DNA of 64,000 nt from an uncultured Bacillota bacterium (GTDB lineage Bacteria; Bacillota; Clostridia; Christensenellales; QAND01). Positions 8,374 to 16,361 of the stretch are shown piece by piece. Numbering within the stretch: position 1 is the first letter of the stretch; every line of letters begins with the position of its first letter. The DNA lies in NCBI GenBank assembly GCA_905188085.1, contig CAJJKN010000004.1:1-64000 (forward strand), read 5' to 3'. The notes under the pieces were generated by a model. It was not told the DNA's origin. It ran no database searches and saw nothing but the letters and a program-made list of their open reading frames with translations. The translations under genes were made by a program, and so were the position numbers.

Positions 8374-10356
8374 TTGCGAAAACAGCCAAAGAATTTACTC
8401 TCTACGCGTCAGCTAATAGCGGACGCTCGCGCCCATGTTACAGATGAAAATCTCTTTTGCTCCGCTGCATTTAAAGCGCATCTGGAGCATATGGCGGCTA
8501 TTCATACCAGCCGGTACGCGTATTCGTGTCGGATACGCATTCAGATGGATTGGTGTCCACAACCGGCTTCTACACTCGCCTGTACCAACAATCGCGACAT
8601 TCATATCAACGCCGGTCATCCCATCGTTGATCAATATGTCTTGCAAAACCAAAAGTATCTGTTTATCCTTGGCCTGTTTGTACACGAGCTTGGACACGTT
8701 TTGTACACGGATTTTCCTGCCTGGTCTTCTTTTCATCAATCCGTATGTAACGGACAATGGAAACCCGTCATAGACCCCTCTTCACCGGATGCTCTCCAGC
8801 ACGCTGCGGCCGAAATTCAGGCGTTTTTAGATGCAAGCTTGCTGCACCGACGGGTACTGGCAGACGTTCTGCAAGATCTTCTCAATATTCTGGAAGATGC
8901 GTACATCGAATTGTGCCTGTTGAAAAAATTCTCCGGTGTATTTGGCCAAGCTCTTTCTTACGTTCGAAACGATTACTTTGCCAAAACGCCTTCCTTATCC
9001 GAGCAGGAAAACGCGCATCTCTCGTTTTGGGCCATATCTACCAATTTACTTTTGTATTATGCTCGTTTCCATGCGTTTCCTTTCGGAGACGAAACGGACA
9101 AACATCCCTGTGTACAAGCCCTCACTCCCTGTTTGGAGTCCGTGCGAGCAGGTATTTTGGGTACCCTACCCAAACGTCTGCAAGCTGTGAATGCCCTGCT
9201 GCTGCATCTCTGGCCTCTCGTAGACCCTGAAACGGATTGGGCGCCCTTTTTTGCGCGCCACAGAAATGCCGCTGTACAACCTGAAAAGGACGAAACGTTC
9301 AACCTGCCCTTTACGGATATTCCGCAGGGCAATACCCATCCCGTTGAACAAATTGTGCTTGATCCAACCGATCTCATCCAAGGAACAAACCAGACAGGAC
9401 AAGAGAAGCGAAGGAACGAAGGTCCGCCATGCGCCCATGACAAATGGGCGCTTGATCAGGTTCTCACTGAAGTAGCCGTGGAGCACCTGGAGACACAACG
9501 TGTATCCGCACTCAATCAATCTCTTCAGGAGATGGACCGGGGCCATCTGCATAACGATATCAACACGACAGTTCATCGCGCATGCAGCATCACGCAAGCT
9601 GCCAGGGAACAGTATTGGGAACTCGCTCATCCTTTGCTGCCGCTTTCCGCTCGATTACAAAAAGAACTGCGCCGCGAACTTCTGAAACGGAAGTATCTGC
9701 AAAAGGCCAGCGGATACGCCTTTGGTAAACGTATAGACTGCCGCCATCTCTATCGTGTGGATCAAAAAGTATTTACAAAAAATGTGGCTGCAAAAAAGGG
9801 ATTGGATTTAGCCGTTGCACTCTTGTTGGACGAGAGTGGCAGCATGTCCTCTCACAACAGATATCGGTATACACAGTCTGCTGCTATTATCCTCCAAGAT
9901 TTCTGTTATCAACTGCACATCCCGTTGATGCTCTATGGACACAGTACGTCCGGCTACCAGGTGGATCTGTATTCCTATGTGGAATTTGACACATTCAGTG
10001 ATCTGGATCGATATCGTCTGGTGGATATCCAGGCACGTTCGTCCAACCGGGACGGTGCCGCGCTCCGTTACGTAGGAAACCGTTTGCTTGCAAGGCCCGA
10101 ACAGAACAAGGTGCTTATTCTGGTATCCGATGGAAAGCCTGCGCATGTCCGCTATTCTGGACCAACCGCAGAAAACGATCTAAAGGCTTTTCAGTCGGAT
10201 TTCATTCGCCGCGGCGGTTTGTTTGTCGCTGCCGCAATTGGCGACGACCATGAGGCCATTCACCGGATTTATGGCCAATCGTTTCTGGATATCACGGACC
10301 TATCGCTGTTCCCAATACACCTTACACAGTATCTCAAGCGCAATATCCGCTTATAA
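8374..10356 (+). CDS. HExxH metallopeptidase-like plus VWA domain protein (CobT/DUF2201-like)
   Basis: 660 residues from a TTG start with an ideal AAGGAGGTG. Residues 104-108 are HELGH, the zinc-binding motif of the putative metallopeptidase domain found in DUF2201/VWA-like proteins. The C-terminal ~180 residues form a VWA domain with a complete MIDAS motif (D486-E-S488-G-S490, then SNRDGAAL and LVSDGKP). The middle is alpha-helical and charged. It forms a two-gene unit with the AAA+ ATPase. By family analogy the ATPase could load or remodel a target bound by the VWA/metallopeptidase protein; the target is unknown. Placement among replication genes could mean a replication, conjugation or conflict role. 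Confidence 0.8.
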   Translation: MRKQPKNLLSTRQLIADARAHVTDENLFCSAAFKAHLEHMAAIHTSRYAYSCRIRIQMDWCPQPASTLACTNNRDIHINAGHPIVDQYVLQNQKYLFILGLFVHELGHVLYTDFPAWSSFHQSVCNGQWKPVIDPSSPDALQHAAAEIQAFLDASLLHRRVLADVLQDLLNILEDAYIELCLLKKFSGVFGQALSYVRNDYFAKTPSLSEQENAHLSFWAISTNLLLYYARFHAFPFGDETDKHPCVQALTPCLESVRAGILGTLPKRLQAVNALLLHLWPLVDPETDWAPFFARHRNAAVQPEKDETFNLPFTDIPQGNTHPVEQIVLDPTDLIQGTNQTGQEKRRNEGPPCAHDKWALDQVLTEVAVEHLETQRVSALNQSLQEMDRGHLHNDINTTVHRACSITQAAREQYWELAHPLLPLSARLQKELRRELLKRKYLQKASGYAFGKRIDCRHLYRVDQKVFTKNVAAKKGLDLAVALLLDESGSMSSHNRYRYTQSAAIILQDFCYQLHIPLMLYGHSTSGYQVDLYSYVEFDTFSDLDRYRLVDIQARSSNRDGAALRYVGNRLLARPEQNKVLILVSDGKPAHVRYSGPTAENDLKAFQSDFIRRGGLFVAAAIGDDHEAIHRIYGQSFLDITDLSLFPIHLTQYLKRNIRL

Positions 10357-10360
10357 AGGA

Positions 10361-10399
10361 ACCGCAGACAATCTTGTTAGGAGTTGTCTGCGGTCTTTT
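10361..10399. terminator. Bidirectional terminator between VWA and XRE genes
   Basis: ACCGCAGACAA (10361-10371) pairs with TTGTCTGCGGT (10384-10394). The hairpin lies at the convergent ends of the VWA gene and the XRE gene and overlaps the XRE stop region. Confidence 0.75.
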
Positions 10400-10787
10400 C
10401 GTATTCTTCCATTGTTTCATTCATTTCAAAAAAGCGATGGTACGCAAGGATTGCTGTAAACGTTGCTTCCAACAACCCAACTTCATACGAATCGCATTGA
10501 TCGATCCTCTGTTTCAATTCTTCTTTGGCATTTAAATGCGCCTCATCTTCCGTCTTAAACAACATATTATCCAACGAAATGTTCAGCACCTTACAAATTT
10601 TAAACACAACATCAAAAGCCGGGCGCTGTGTTTGTTTGCGTTCGATCGCCCCTACATATCCGACAGAAATGCCCACTTTTTCTGCTAACTGATCTTGAGA
10701 AATTCCCATTTGCTGTCTCGCCTGTTTGACATATCTTCCGAAATTCATCAATTCCGGTTCAGGCTGAAAATCAACTCTTGCTGGCAT
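10377..10787 (-). CDS. XRE-family transcriptional regulator
   Basis: 136 residues. A helix-turn-helix of the Cro/CI type covers about residues 17-77 (ARQQMGISQDQLAEKVGISVGYVGAIER...), followed by an acidic C-terminal helical part. The start has TAGGAGGG upstream. It is the only minus-strand gene in the element and is divergent from the YqaJ operon, the normal layout of a repressor that controls both promoters in the shared 10788-11057 region. A 9-bp word, AATTCGAGG, lies between the -35 and -10 of the opposing promoter (10901-10909) and recurs over a -10 at 16112-16120; these are candidate operators. Confidence 0.9.
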   Translation of the reverse strand: MPARVDFQPEPELMNFGRYVKQARQQMGISQDQLAEKVGISVGYVGAIERKQTQRPAFDVVFKICKVLNISLDNMLFKTEDEAHLNAKEELKQRIDQCDSYEVGLLEATFTAILAYHRFFEMNETMEEYEKTADNS

Positions 10788-10890
10788 ATATACCCTCCTA
10801 TAAAAAAAGAGTATATGCTTGGAAACACCCTCGACAGATAATATAACCTATAATTATTGTAGTTTATATAACATAAACTCAATTCGTAAT

Positions 10891-10919
10891 TTGACGATGA
10901 AATTCGAGGATGATATACT
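10891..10919 (+). promoter_or_regulatory. Sigma-A type promoter for the YqaJ operon with candidate operator
   Basis: TTGACG (10891-10896), 17-bp spacer, TATACT (10914-10919). The word AATTCGAGG sits inside the spacer, where a bound repressor would block polymerase. Same hexamers as at 5194-5223. Confidence 0.75.
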
Positions 10920-10957
10920 GTATTTGTTCAGTTTCGATATATGAAAGTGTCCGATGC

Positions 10958-10994
10958 AAAGTGTCAGTTGTAAAACAACTGGCACTTTTTTTAT
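10958..10994 (+). terminator. Leader terminator of the YqaJ operon (possible attenuator)
   Basis: AAAGTGTCAGTTGT (10958-10971) pairs with ACAACTGGCACTTT (10975-10988), loop of 3, followed by a T run. The word AAAGTGTC also occurs at 10944-10951, so an alternative pairing with GGCACTTT is possible. It lies about 32 nt after the predicted transcription start and 64 nt before the first start codon. Confidence 0.75.
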
Positions 10995-11057
10995 TTCCCT
11001 CTTTCCAGAGTTTTCTCTGTTTTCATACAACACACTTTTCAAAAAAAGGAGAATGAG

Positions 11058-11114
11058 ATGTACAACACGAACAAGGAGGCGTTGGTTTATGCCCCAACCA
11101 AAACTGCTCTGTAA
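11058..11114 (+). CDS. 18-residue leader ORF overlapping the yqaJ start
   Basis: ATG 11058, TAA 11112-11114. AAAAGGAG lies 6 nt upstream, as good as any in the element. The peptide is MYNTNKEALVYAPTKTAL. It runs through the yqaJ ribosome-binding site (ACAAGGAGG) and past its start codon in another frame, so ribosomes translating it would pass over or expose the yqaJ site. A translational-coupling leader peptide is likely, but it may not make a functional product. Confidence 0.45.
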   Translation: MYNTNKEALVYAPTKTAL

Positions 11115-12141
11115 CACCAAAGACATGTCCCGCGAACGCTGGTTGGAATGCCGAAAACATGGCCCGGATGGAAAGATTCCGTTTACCCTGGGCGGCAGCG
11201 ACATTGCAACCATATTTGGAATTAACCCATGGAAAACACCCCTTGAGCTATTTATGGAAAAGCGCGATCTTCTGGCCCCAAACGATGAAGAAAACGCAAA
11301 ACAAAAAGCGTTGGGACACTTTCTGGAGCCGGTTGTTGCCAATGTGTTTGCTATGCAGACGCAAAGTGAGATCATTGAAGATTATGGATTGTATCAACAT
11401 GCTGAATATCCATTTGCACTTGCTAATATCGACTATCTGTGTCGCCAACAAGCAGCCGATGAAATGATCCTGGAATGTAAGAGCACCACCTATCACAAAG
11501 CAGCCGATTATAGCAACGGCCGTTTTCCGATCCACTATGAGCTGCAAGTGCGTTTTTATCAGGATGTGCGCCAATATGAAATTGGTCAACTGGCTTGTTT
11601 ATGGGGCAACAATCCCGATACGGATTTTGTGTACAGAACCATCCACTACAACAAACAAATCAATCAGGAGATTTTCGATGGAGCACAGGAGTTCATTCAC
11701 CGTCTCGAAAACAATGATCCGCCGCCGATGGAAGGGGTCCCTTCCAAGCTTGCGATCAAAGCACTCAACCGTATCTATGATAGTGTACGGGACAATCCGC
11801 CGGTAGAATTTTCTGCGGTCCATGAACCGGCTTTACGAAAAATTGTAGAGCTGCAAAATCGAAAGGCGGAAATGAAGCGGCAAATGGATGCGCTGACAAA
11901 TTCCATTGAGGAACTCAGCATCCCTTTTCGAGAACTGCTAAAGGAGAATGCACACGGGAAACTTTCCATCCCCAACGGTTCCATTCTGGTCGATTTTTCG
12001 CAGCAAGCCAAACGGCTTGTGGATACCAAGAAACTGCAAAAGGAATATCCGGATGTCTATAAGGAGGTGCAAAAGGTCAGTGTCAGCCGACCCTTTAAGG
12101 TCAAATGTTACGAGGCAAAACGGAAAACCGGCGTTCTGTAA
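11089..12141 (+). CDS. YqaJ-family viral recombinase / lambda-exonuclease-like nuclease
   Basis: 350 residues from the ATG at 11089, chosen because AAGGAGG precedes it. The frame is open further upstream, but only through the leader terminator. The YqaJ nuclease core is clear: GGSDIATIFGINPWKTPLELF near the start, LGHFLEPVVANVF, then DYLC and MILECKSTT (the PD-(D/E)xK Asp...ExK residues), and a helix ending QLACLWG. The C-terminal ~130 residues are helical and charged. These enzymes resect double-stranded DNA 5' to 3' and work with a single-strand annealing protein, here probably the product at 12890. Confidence 0.9.
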   Translation: MPQPKLLCNTKDMSRERWLECRKHGPDGKIPFTLGGSDIATIFGINPWKTPLELFMEKRDLLAPNDEENAKQKALGHFLEPVVANVFAMQTQSEIIEDYGLYQHAEYPFALANIDYLCRQQAADEMILECKSTTYHKAADYSNGRFPIHYELQVRFYQDVRQYEIGQLACLWGNNPDTDFVYRTIHYNKQINQEIFDGAQEFIHRLENNDPPPMEGVPSKLAIKALNRIYDSVRDNPPVEFSAVHEPALRKIVELQNRKAEMKRQMDALTNSIEELSIPFRELLKENAHGKLSIPNGSILVDFSQQAKRLVDTKKLQKEYPDVYKEVQKVSVSRPFKVKCYEAKRKTGVL

Positions 12142-12413
12142 AAAAACCGCATTTGGTACAAACGGTTTCTTTCGATCTGTCCACATAAGGAAACTAGAAA
12201 AGTGCTTGACTCAAACGGTCAAGCACTTTCCATATTGTACAAAGCATCGGGCGCGCAGGTAAGGATATCAGATTTTCGATGCAAATCTTGTCTTAATAGA
12301 TAAAGAATCGATGATCGACTTCCCTGCGTTCTGTCATCCACCCGATCGTCCACTCAAAATGAAATCCCGTGCGGTGCAGCTTTGGCTGCACACGCCAAAA
12401 AATGGAGGTTCTT
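12142..12413 (+). other. Intergenic leader with three hairpins
   Basis: No coding signal. Three inverted repeats are visible: AAACCG...CGGTTT near 12145-12170, AAAGTGCTTGA/TCAAGCACTTT (about 12198-12229, 11 bp), and GTGCAGC/GCTGCAC near 12374-12391 just before the next ribosome-binding site. This may hold a terminator after yqaJ and a leader for the following operon; a small RNA cannot be excluded. Confidence 0.4.
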
Positions 12414-12872
12414 ATGGCTACATACCTGGAAAACTACCAAACAAAGAAGTTGGCTTATGAGGATTTGCTCTCTCATGGGCATCCCTTAAACGGTAAAGAG
12501 CTTTGCCTGTGCCTGGAGTCCATTTACCGAGCGCAGGTACTGGAAACGCTTTCGTTGCTGGAACGTACCTGCCCCACTACGCAAAGCTCTTCCCATTTTG
12601 AATTGCATGCTCGTCTTGTTTCTGCGATCCTGGCCGGTTTGTTGGAAGAACGCCGGATCCAGCTTTACAAGGATGACAAGATCCGTCATGAACAAACGAC
12701 TGCCTATCAATCCTGTTTCATGTGTTTCAATGATTTTACAAAGCTCTGCATTTATTGCGATCCACAGGAGTACCCACAGAAGCTGCATCAGATGATATAC
12801 ACCTTTTGCTGCGCCTGGTTACAGTACCGAAACACCATCATCGACCTGGACTGTCAATATTTCAAATCGTAA
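12414..12872 (+). CDS. Unknown helical protein between YqaJ and annealing-like genes
   Basis: 152 residues from ATG 12414 with TGGAGG upstream. Mostly helical, seven cysteines (LCLCL, SCFMCF, CIYC, FCC) without a regular CxxC pair pattern. No signal peptide. I do not recognise a family. It is followed 17 nt later by the annealing-like gene, so it probably acts in the same recombination module. Confidence 0.55.
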   Translation: MATYLENYQTKKLAYEDLLSHGHPLNGKELCLCLESIYRAQVLETLSLLERTCPTTQSSSHFELHARLVSAILAGLLEERRIQLYKDDKIRHEQTTAYQSCFMCFNDFTKLCIYCDPQEYPQKLHQMIYTFCCAWLQYRNTIIDLDCQYFKS

Positions 12873-12889
12873 AAGGAGCATCCAACGTT

Positions 12890-13537
12890 ATGACCATGGA
12901 CGAATATAAAGTGAAAGCCACTCAAACTCTCGACGTTTCGCAAATTGGGTTCAACCCCTATGATTATCTCACACAATCCACGCATCCGACCGGTGAATCG
13001 TACTGGTATATTCCTTTGAACATTCAGATCAAGTGGTTTCGCGCCATCTATCCAAATGGAAGCATTGATGTTACCACTGAAAAAGTAGAAAACGGTCATC
13101 GTGTAACAGCTTATATATACGCTGAATACAACGACAAACTGTTGTCTACCGCCCAGTCCGAAAAATATGTGACCCCTGAACGCAATGACACACAGGAATG
13201 GGCGCAGTTTGCAGCAAAGTCAATCGCATTGGAAAGCGCTGGATTTGGCGAGCACATGTCTCTTGGAAAAACCAATGGCGCGGAAGAGCTCATCCCATAC
13301 AACCATGTTTCCGCTATACCGTTTGAAACACCGAAATTCACCCATTCACCCATGAGTTTGGAACAAGCAAAAATGCTTCCCTGCCGCATTGCAAAATATG
13401 GACAGATGACTTTGGGACAACTTGCTCTGGTGGATCCGCAGTCGATGCAATGGATCATCAACGAATCAAACTTTGACGATACCTTCAAGCAGGCGGCTCT
13501 TATGATCGTGCGTTCGTACCAATCCATGCCCGCCTGA
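12890..13537 (+). CDS. Putative single-strand annealing / ssDNA-binding recombination protein
   Basis: 215 residues, start ATG 12890 after AAAAGGAGC. Residues 35-130 read WYIPLNIQIKWFRAIYPNGSI, then a beta segment and WAQFAAKSIALESAGFGEHM. This is the layout of Rad52/ERF-superfamily-like proteins: W..R...P.G.I, a beta sheet, then a helix ending in an A..ALe.aGFG motif. The location beside a YqaJ nuclease fits a two-component annealing system. The C-terminal part (about 150-215) is helical. This is a fold-level guess from sequence pattern, not an established match. Confidence 0.45.
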   Translation: MTMDEYKVKATQTLDVSQIGFNPYDYLTQSTHPTGESYWYIPLNIQIKWFRAIYPNGSIDVTTEKVENGHRVTAYIYAEYNDKLLSTAQSEKYVTPERNDTQEWAQFAAKSIALESAGFGEHMSLGKTNGAEELIPYNHVSAIPFETPKFTHSPMSLEQAKMLPCRIAKYGQMTLGQLALVDPQSMQWIINESNFDDTFKQAALMIVRSYQSMPA

Positions 13538-13549
13538 TCTCTTTGCAAC

Positions 13550-13578
13550 AGAGGAGCAATCATAATGGTTGCTCCTCT
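13550..13578 (+). terminator. Hairpin between annealing-like and primase-like genes
   Basis: AGAGGAGCAA (13550-13559) pairs perfectly with TTGCTCCTCT (13569-13578), loop of 9. The T run is weak and the hairpin ends only 15 nt before the next start codon, so it may modulate rather than stop expression. Confidence 0.5.
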
Positions 13579-13593
13579 TGAAAGAAGGTGCTC

Positions 13594-14664
13594 ATGCCAA
13601 CTTTTTCCCTTACCATGCAAGATATTCTTCCTCTGCTGCCCATCGATACATCCGGTCATGGCCGTTCGATTGATCTGCCGTGCCCCGCTTGCAACGATAC
13701 AAAAAAGCATCTGAATGTCAATTTTGAGAAAAATGTGTTCCGGTGCAACCGATGCGGGGAACATGGCGGCGTTTTAAGCCTATATTGCCTGTATTATCCC
13801 CAGAACACGAAAGCAGCGTTTGACCAAATCCAGCGACGGCTTCACGGCGAGACCATATACCACGAGAAGTCTGTGCCTAACAAAGTGGTTGCCAAAAAGT
13901 TCGTTCCTCAATCCGTTTTGGCAGACGTATCCGTACGCGATAAAACCTATCGTGCGTTGTTAAGTCTCTTAAGCCTTGACCATGACCATAAAAATGATCT
14001 GCTCCGTCGTGGCCTGGCTCCCCAAACGATTGACAAAAACCTGTACCGCACGGTTTCAACGGCCGACCATTTCGGTCTTTGTCAAAATCTGCAGGACAAA
14101 GGATGTACATTAACCGGCGTTCCTGGTTTCTATCAAACCAGCGATAGCCGTTGGGCATTTGTTCCTCCAGGTCGCGGGTTTTTGATCCCTGTATTGAATA
14201 TAGCGGGGCAGATTCAAGGATTGACCGTTCGTCTGGATCACATTCGTAAGGGCAAATATCGTTGGGTTTCCAGCTACAACTATTTCAATGGCGTAAAGGC
14301 ATATGGCTGGGTCCATGTAGCCGGTGCTTTACAACGGCAAATCATCCTAACGGAAGGACATCTAAAAGGAGAAATTGTGCATCAGCTTACAGGGCAAACG
14401 GTCATTGCCGTTCCCGGCGTCAATCATCTTTCAGAAATGAAACGCCTTTTACCCGAGCTGCATGATCGGGGCGTCCGGTCTATTATGACGGCATACGATA
14501 TGGATTTTTTGCGCAAAGAAACAGTTCAACGCGCTCATGAACAATTATGTGCGCTGCTTAAGAACAACGGTTTTTCCTATGGCACGTATTTCTGGCCGCC
14601 TACGTACAACGGTTTGGATGATTACTGTTTGGCGTCCCAAAAAGAACGAATACGTTTTTATTGA
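13594..14664 (+). CDS. CHC2 zinc-finger / Toprim (DUF3854-like) primase-type protein
   Basis: 356 residues. ATG 13594 is chosen over a GTG 6 nt earlier because GAAGG then has correct spacing. The N-terminus has a four-cysteine zinc finger (CPAC...CNRCGEHGG) of the CHC2 type found in DnaG-like primases and phage replication proteins. The C-terminal half has a Toprim-like core of the DUF3854 type: ILTEGHLKGEIV (catalytic Glu), VPGVN and AYDMDF (metal-binding Asp pair). Probably primes or assists element DNA replication. There is no helicase domain, so a host or off-window helicase would be needed. Confidence 0.8.
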   Translation: MPTFSLTMQDILPLLPIDTSGHGRSIDLPCPACNDTKKHLNVNFEKNVFRCNRCGEHGGVLSLYCLYYPQNTKAAFDQIQRRLHGETIYHEKSVPNKVVAKKFVPQSVLADVSVRDKTYRALLSLLSLDHDHKNDLLRRGLAPQTIDKNLYRTVSTADHFGLCQNLQDKGCTLTGVPGFYQTSDSRWAFVPPGRGFLIPVLNIAGQIQGLTVRLDHIRKGKYRWVSSYNYFNGVKAYGWVHVAGALQRQIILTEGHLKGEIVHQLTGQTVIAVPGVNHLSEMKRLLPELHDRGVRSIMTAYDMDFLRKETVQRAHEQLCALLKNNGFSYGTYFWPPTYNGLDDYCLASQKERIRFY

Positions 14665-14736
14665 CACAATCCGTATTCTTGCGTTTTTACGCATTGACCT
14701 GTGTAATTTATAAATTTGCGAAGGAGGCATTTCCCT

Positions 14737-15672
14737 ATGCTCATCAGTATTGATCACGGCAACCTGTTTATTAAAACAACCCATCTCCGTTTTCCTTCCG
14801 GCATTGTCCGCCGGTATGTCCATCCACCTGTCACAAACGATGTTCTGGAGTATAACGGGGCCATTTATTCGTTATCCAATAACAGACTCAGTTATCAATA
14901 CGATAAAACATTGGATGAACGGTACTATCTATTGACCCTGGTCGCCATAGCCAAAGAACTGGAAATGGTGCATGCCACCCGGGCCAGTGTTGATCTGGCG
15001 GTCGGATTGCCTCCCGAACATTTTGGCCGATTGCGTGTGCCGTTCGCCGCTTATTTCAAAAAAAGCAGCGACCCTGTTACGTTCCAGTTTGCTGGAAAAG
15101 AGTATACCGTTGAGATCCATAATGTGATGGTTTTTCCCCAGGCATTCGCAGCCGCTATTACACAGCAGGATGTGATTACGCAATACTCCCGTCTTGTCAT
15201 TATTGATCATGGCGGCTATACCTTTGATTATGTCGGGCTTCGCGATAGGCGGCTTGATATTGATATCTGTGGCAGCTTGGATAGCGGCATCATCACGTTG
15301 TATAACCAGATCCGCGAAACGATCAATGCCGGGTACGGCCAACAACTGGACGATAATCTGATCCAGGATGTTTTAACGGGAAAACCCACCATCCTGAGTA
15401 AAGATATCCGACACATCATCCAAAACTTGGCGCAGGAACATGTAGAGGACAATCTCAGTAAACTGCGCGAGCTGCATATTGACTTACATACTCTTCCCGT
15501 GCTTATTATCGGTGGCGGCGTGATGCTTTTGCGTCCTTACTATGAGCAGTCCACTCAAATCGCAAAATCGTTTTTCTGTACCGATACGTTAGCAAACGCT
15601 AAAGGGTTTGAACAGCTCGGTAAAGCGCAATTGCAATTGACGCAGGCAGGTGACGATGGTGAAAACGGATAA
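14737..15672 (+). CDS. parM: ParM-like actin ATPase for segregation
   Basis: 311 residues from ATG 14737, preceded by GAAGGAGG. Actin-family phosphate loops are visible: MLISIDHGN at the N-terminus, VIIDHGGYTFDYVG in the middle and VLIIGGGVMLL near the C-terminus. ParM proteins polymerise into filaments that push plasmid copies apart through a ParR-parC complex. The next gene overlaps it by 23 bp and is a ParR-sized protein. Presence on an integrating element suggests that the excised circle replicates and is partitioned. Confidence 0.8.
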   Translation: MLISIDHGNLFIKTTHLRFPSGIVRRYVHPPVTNDVLEYNGAIYSLSNNRLSYQYDKTLDERYYLLTLVAIAKELEMVHATRASVDLAVGLPPEHFGRLRVPFAAYFKKSSDPVTFQFAGKEYTVEIHNVMVFPQAFAAAITQQDVITQYSRLVIIDHGGYTFDYVGLRDRRLDIDICGSLDSGIITLYNQIRETINAGYGQQLDDNLIQDVLTGKPTILSKDIRHIIQNLAQEHVEDNLSKLRELHIDLHTLPVLIIGGGVMLLRPYYEQSTQIAKSFFCTDTLANAKGFEQLGKAQLQLTQAGDDGENG

Positions 15673-15991
15673 GCGGTTTCGTTTTACCATTCAGATTCCT
15701 GCAACTACCCCTGAAAATTGTAAGGTTGGTGATTTCCTCGAAGCGTTAAAAAATAAGAAGGCGCGGTTTATTGTCTCCGTTATCAGCGATTACCTTGATG
15801 CGCACCCAGAACTGCTTACCCATACGCCGTCTGTCATCGTACAAACGCAGCCTTCCATCACGGAAGCGACAATTTTGGCGATGATTGATCGGGCGTTAAA
15901 GCAATGTTCTCTTTCGACCAACGAAACAACTACAATCCCCTGCGAAGATCTGGCAAAGAGTATGTTGGCAGATATACAGTCCCTTTTCTAG
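15650..15991 (+). CDS. ParR-like partner of ParM
   Basis: 113 residues from GTG 15650 (ATG 15656 is an alternative two codons later). It opens with a beta strand (RFRFTIQIPAT), followed by helices (VGDFLEALKNKKARFIVSVISDYLDAHPEL) as expected for a ribbon-helix-helix DNA-binding ParR. The C-terminal part (about 60-113) would hold the ParM-binding tail. Assigned mainly from size, pattern and overlap with parM. No clear parC iterons were found upstream of parM (14665-14736). Confidence 0.6.
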   Translation: MTMVKTDKRFRFTIQIPATTPENCKVGDFLEALKNKKARFIVSVISDYLDAHPELLTHTPSVIVQTQPSITEATILAMIDRALKQCSLSTNETTTIPCEDLAKSMLADIQSLF

Positions 15992-16016
15992 GCCGCCTTT
16001 CAAAGCGGCCTTTTTT
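15991..16016 (+). terminator. Terminator after parMR
   Basis: GGCCGC...GCGGCC stem (15991-16010) followed by TTTTTT, overlapping the parR stop codon. Confidence 0.85.
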
Positions 16017-16361
16017 GTTGTATATCCCACAATATTTCAACCTATATATCTGCTTCGTTTTCTTTGGTTTTATCCCTATATTAAATATATACAAATCTTT
16101 TTCATTCCTATAATTCGAGGTAACCTATGCTTAGGAGATTTTCTTAACCAGCCTTTCATGTAAGATTTCATTCTTTTTACTCAATCAAAAAAACATGTTT
16201 GAGGGCGTACCGTATTTGGTATGCCCTTTTTTGTTTGTTAGGGGGTGATTCCGTTGCACGCCTTATCCTCGACCAAACAATTTTCCTTCATTTTGTAGCG
16301 TGCCATCTTTGGCGGCGCCTGTCATCTGTCAAAGATGGCACAGCATGAAAGGTGGCGCAAA
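16017..16361 (+). promoter_or_regulatory. Non-coding leader of the sigma-like operon with TATAAT, terminator and 12-bp inverted repeat
   Basis: AT-rich. A TATAAT (16109-16114) overlaps AATTCGAGG (16112-16120), the same word as in the YqaJ promoter; no good -35 is visible. A terminator hairpin follows (GGGCGTACC/GGTATGCCC, 16203-16226, then T run). GTGCCATCTTTG (16300-16311) and CAAAGATGGCAC (16330-16341) form a perfect 12-bp inverted repeat just before the ribosome-binding site. Layout resembles the leaders at 5194 and 10891. Confidence 0.5.

Noticed and set aside
10954..11088. Longer N-terminus for the YqaJ protein
   Set aside because: It would translate the leader terminator; the ATG at 11089 has AAGGAGG.
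14665..14736. parC centromere upstream of parM
   Set aside because: No clear direct repeats visible in this 72-bp gap; cannot be supported.
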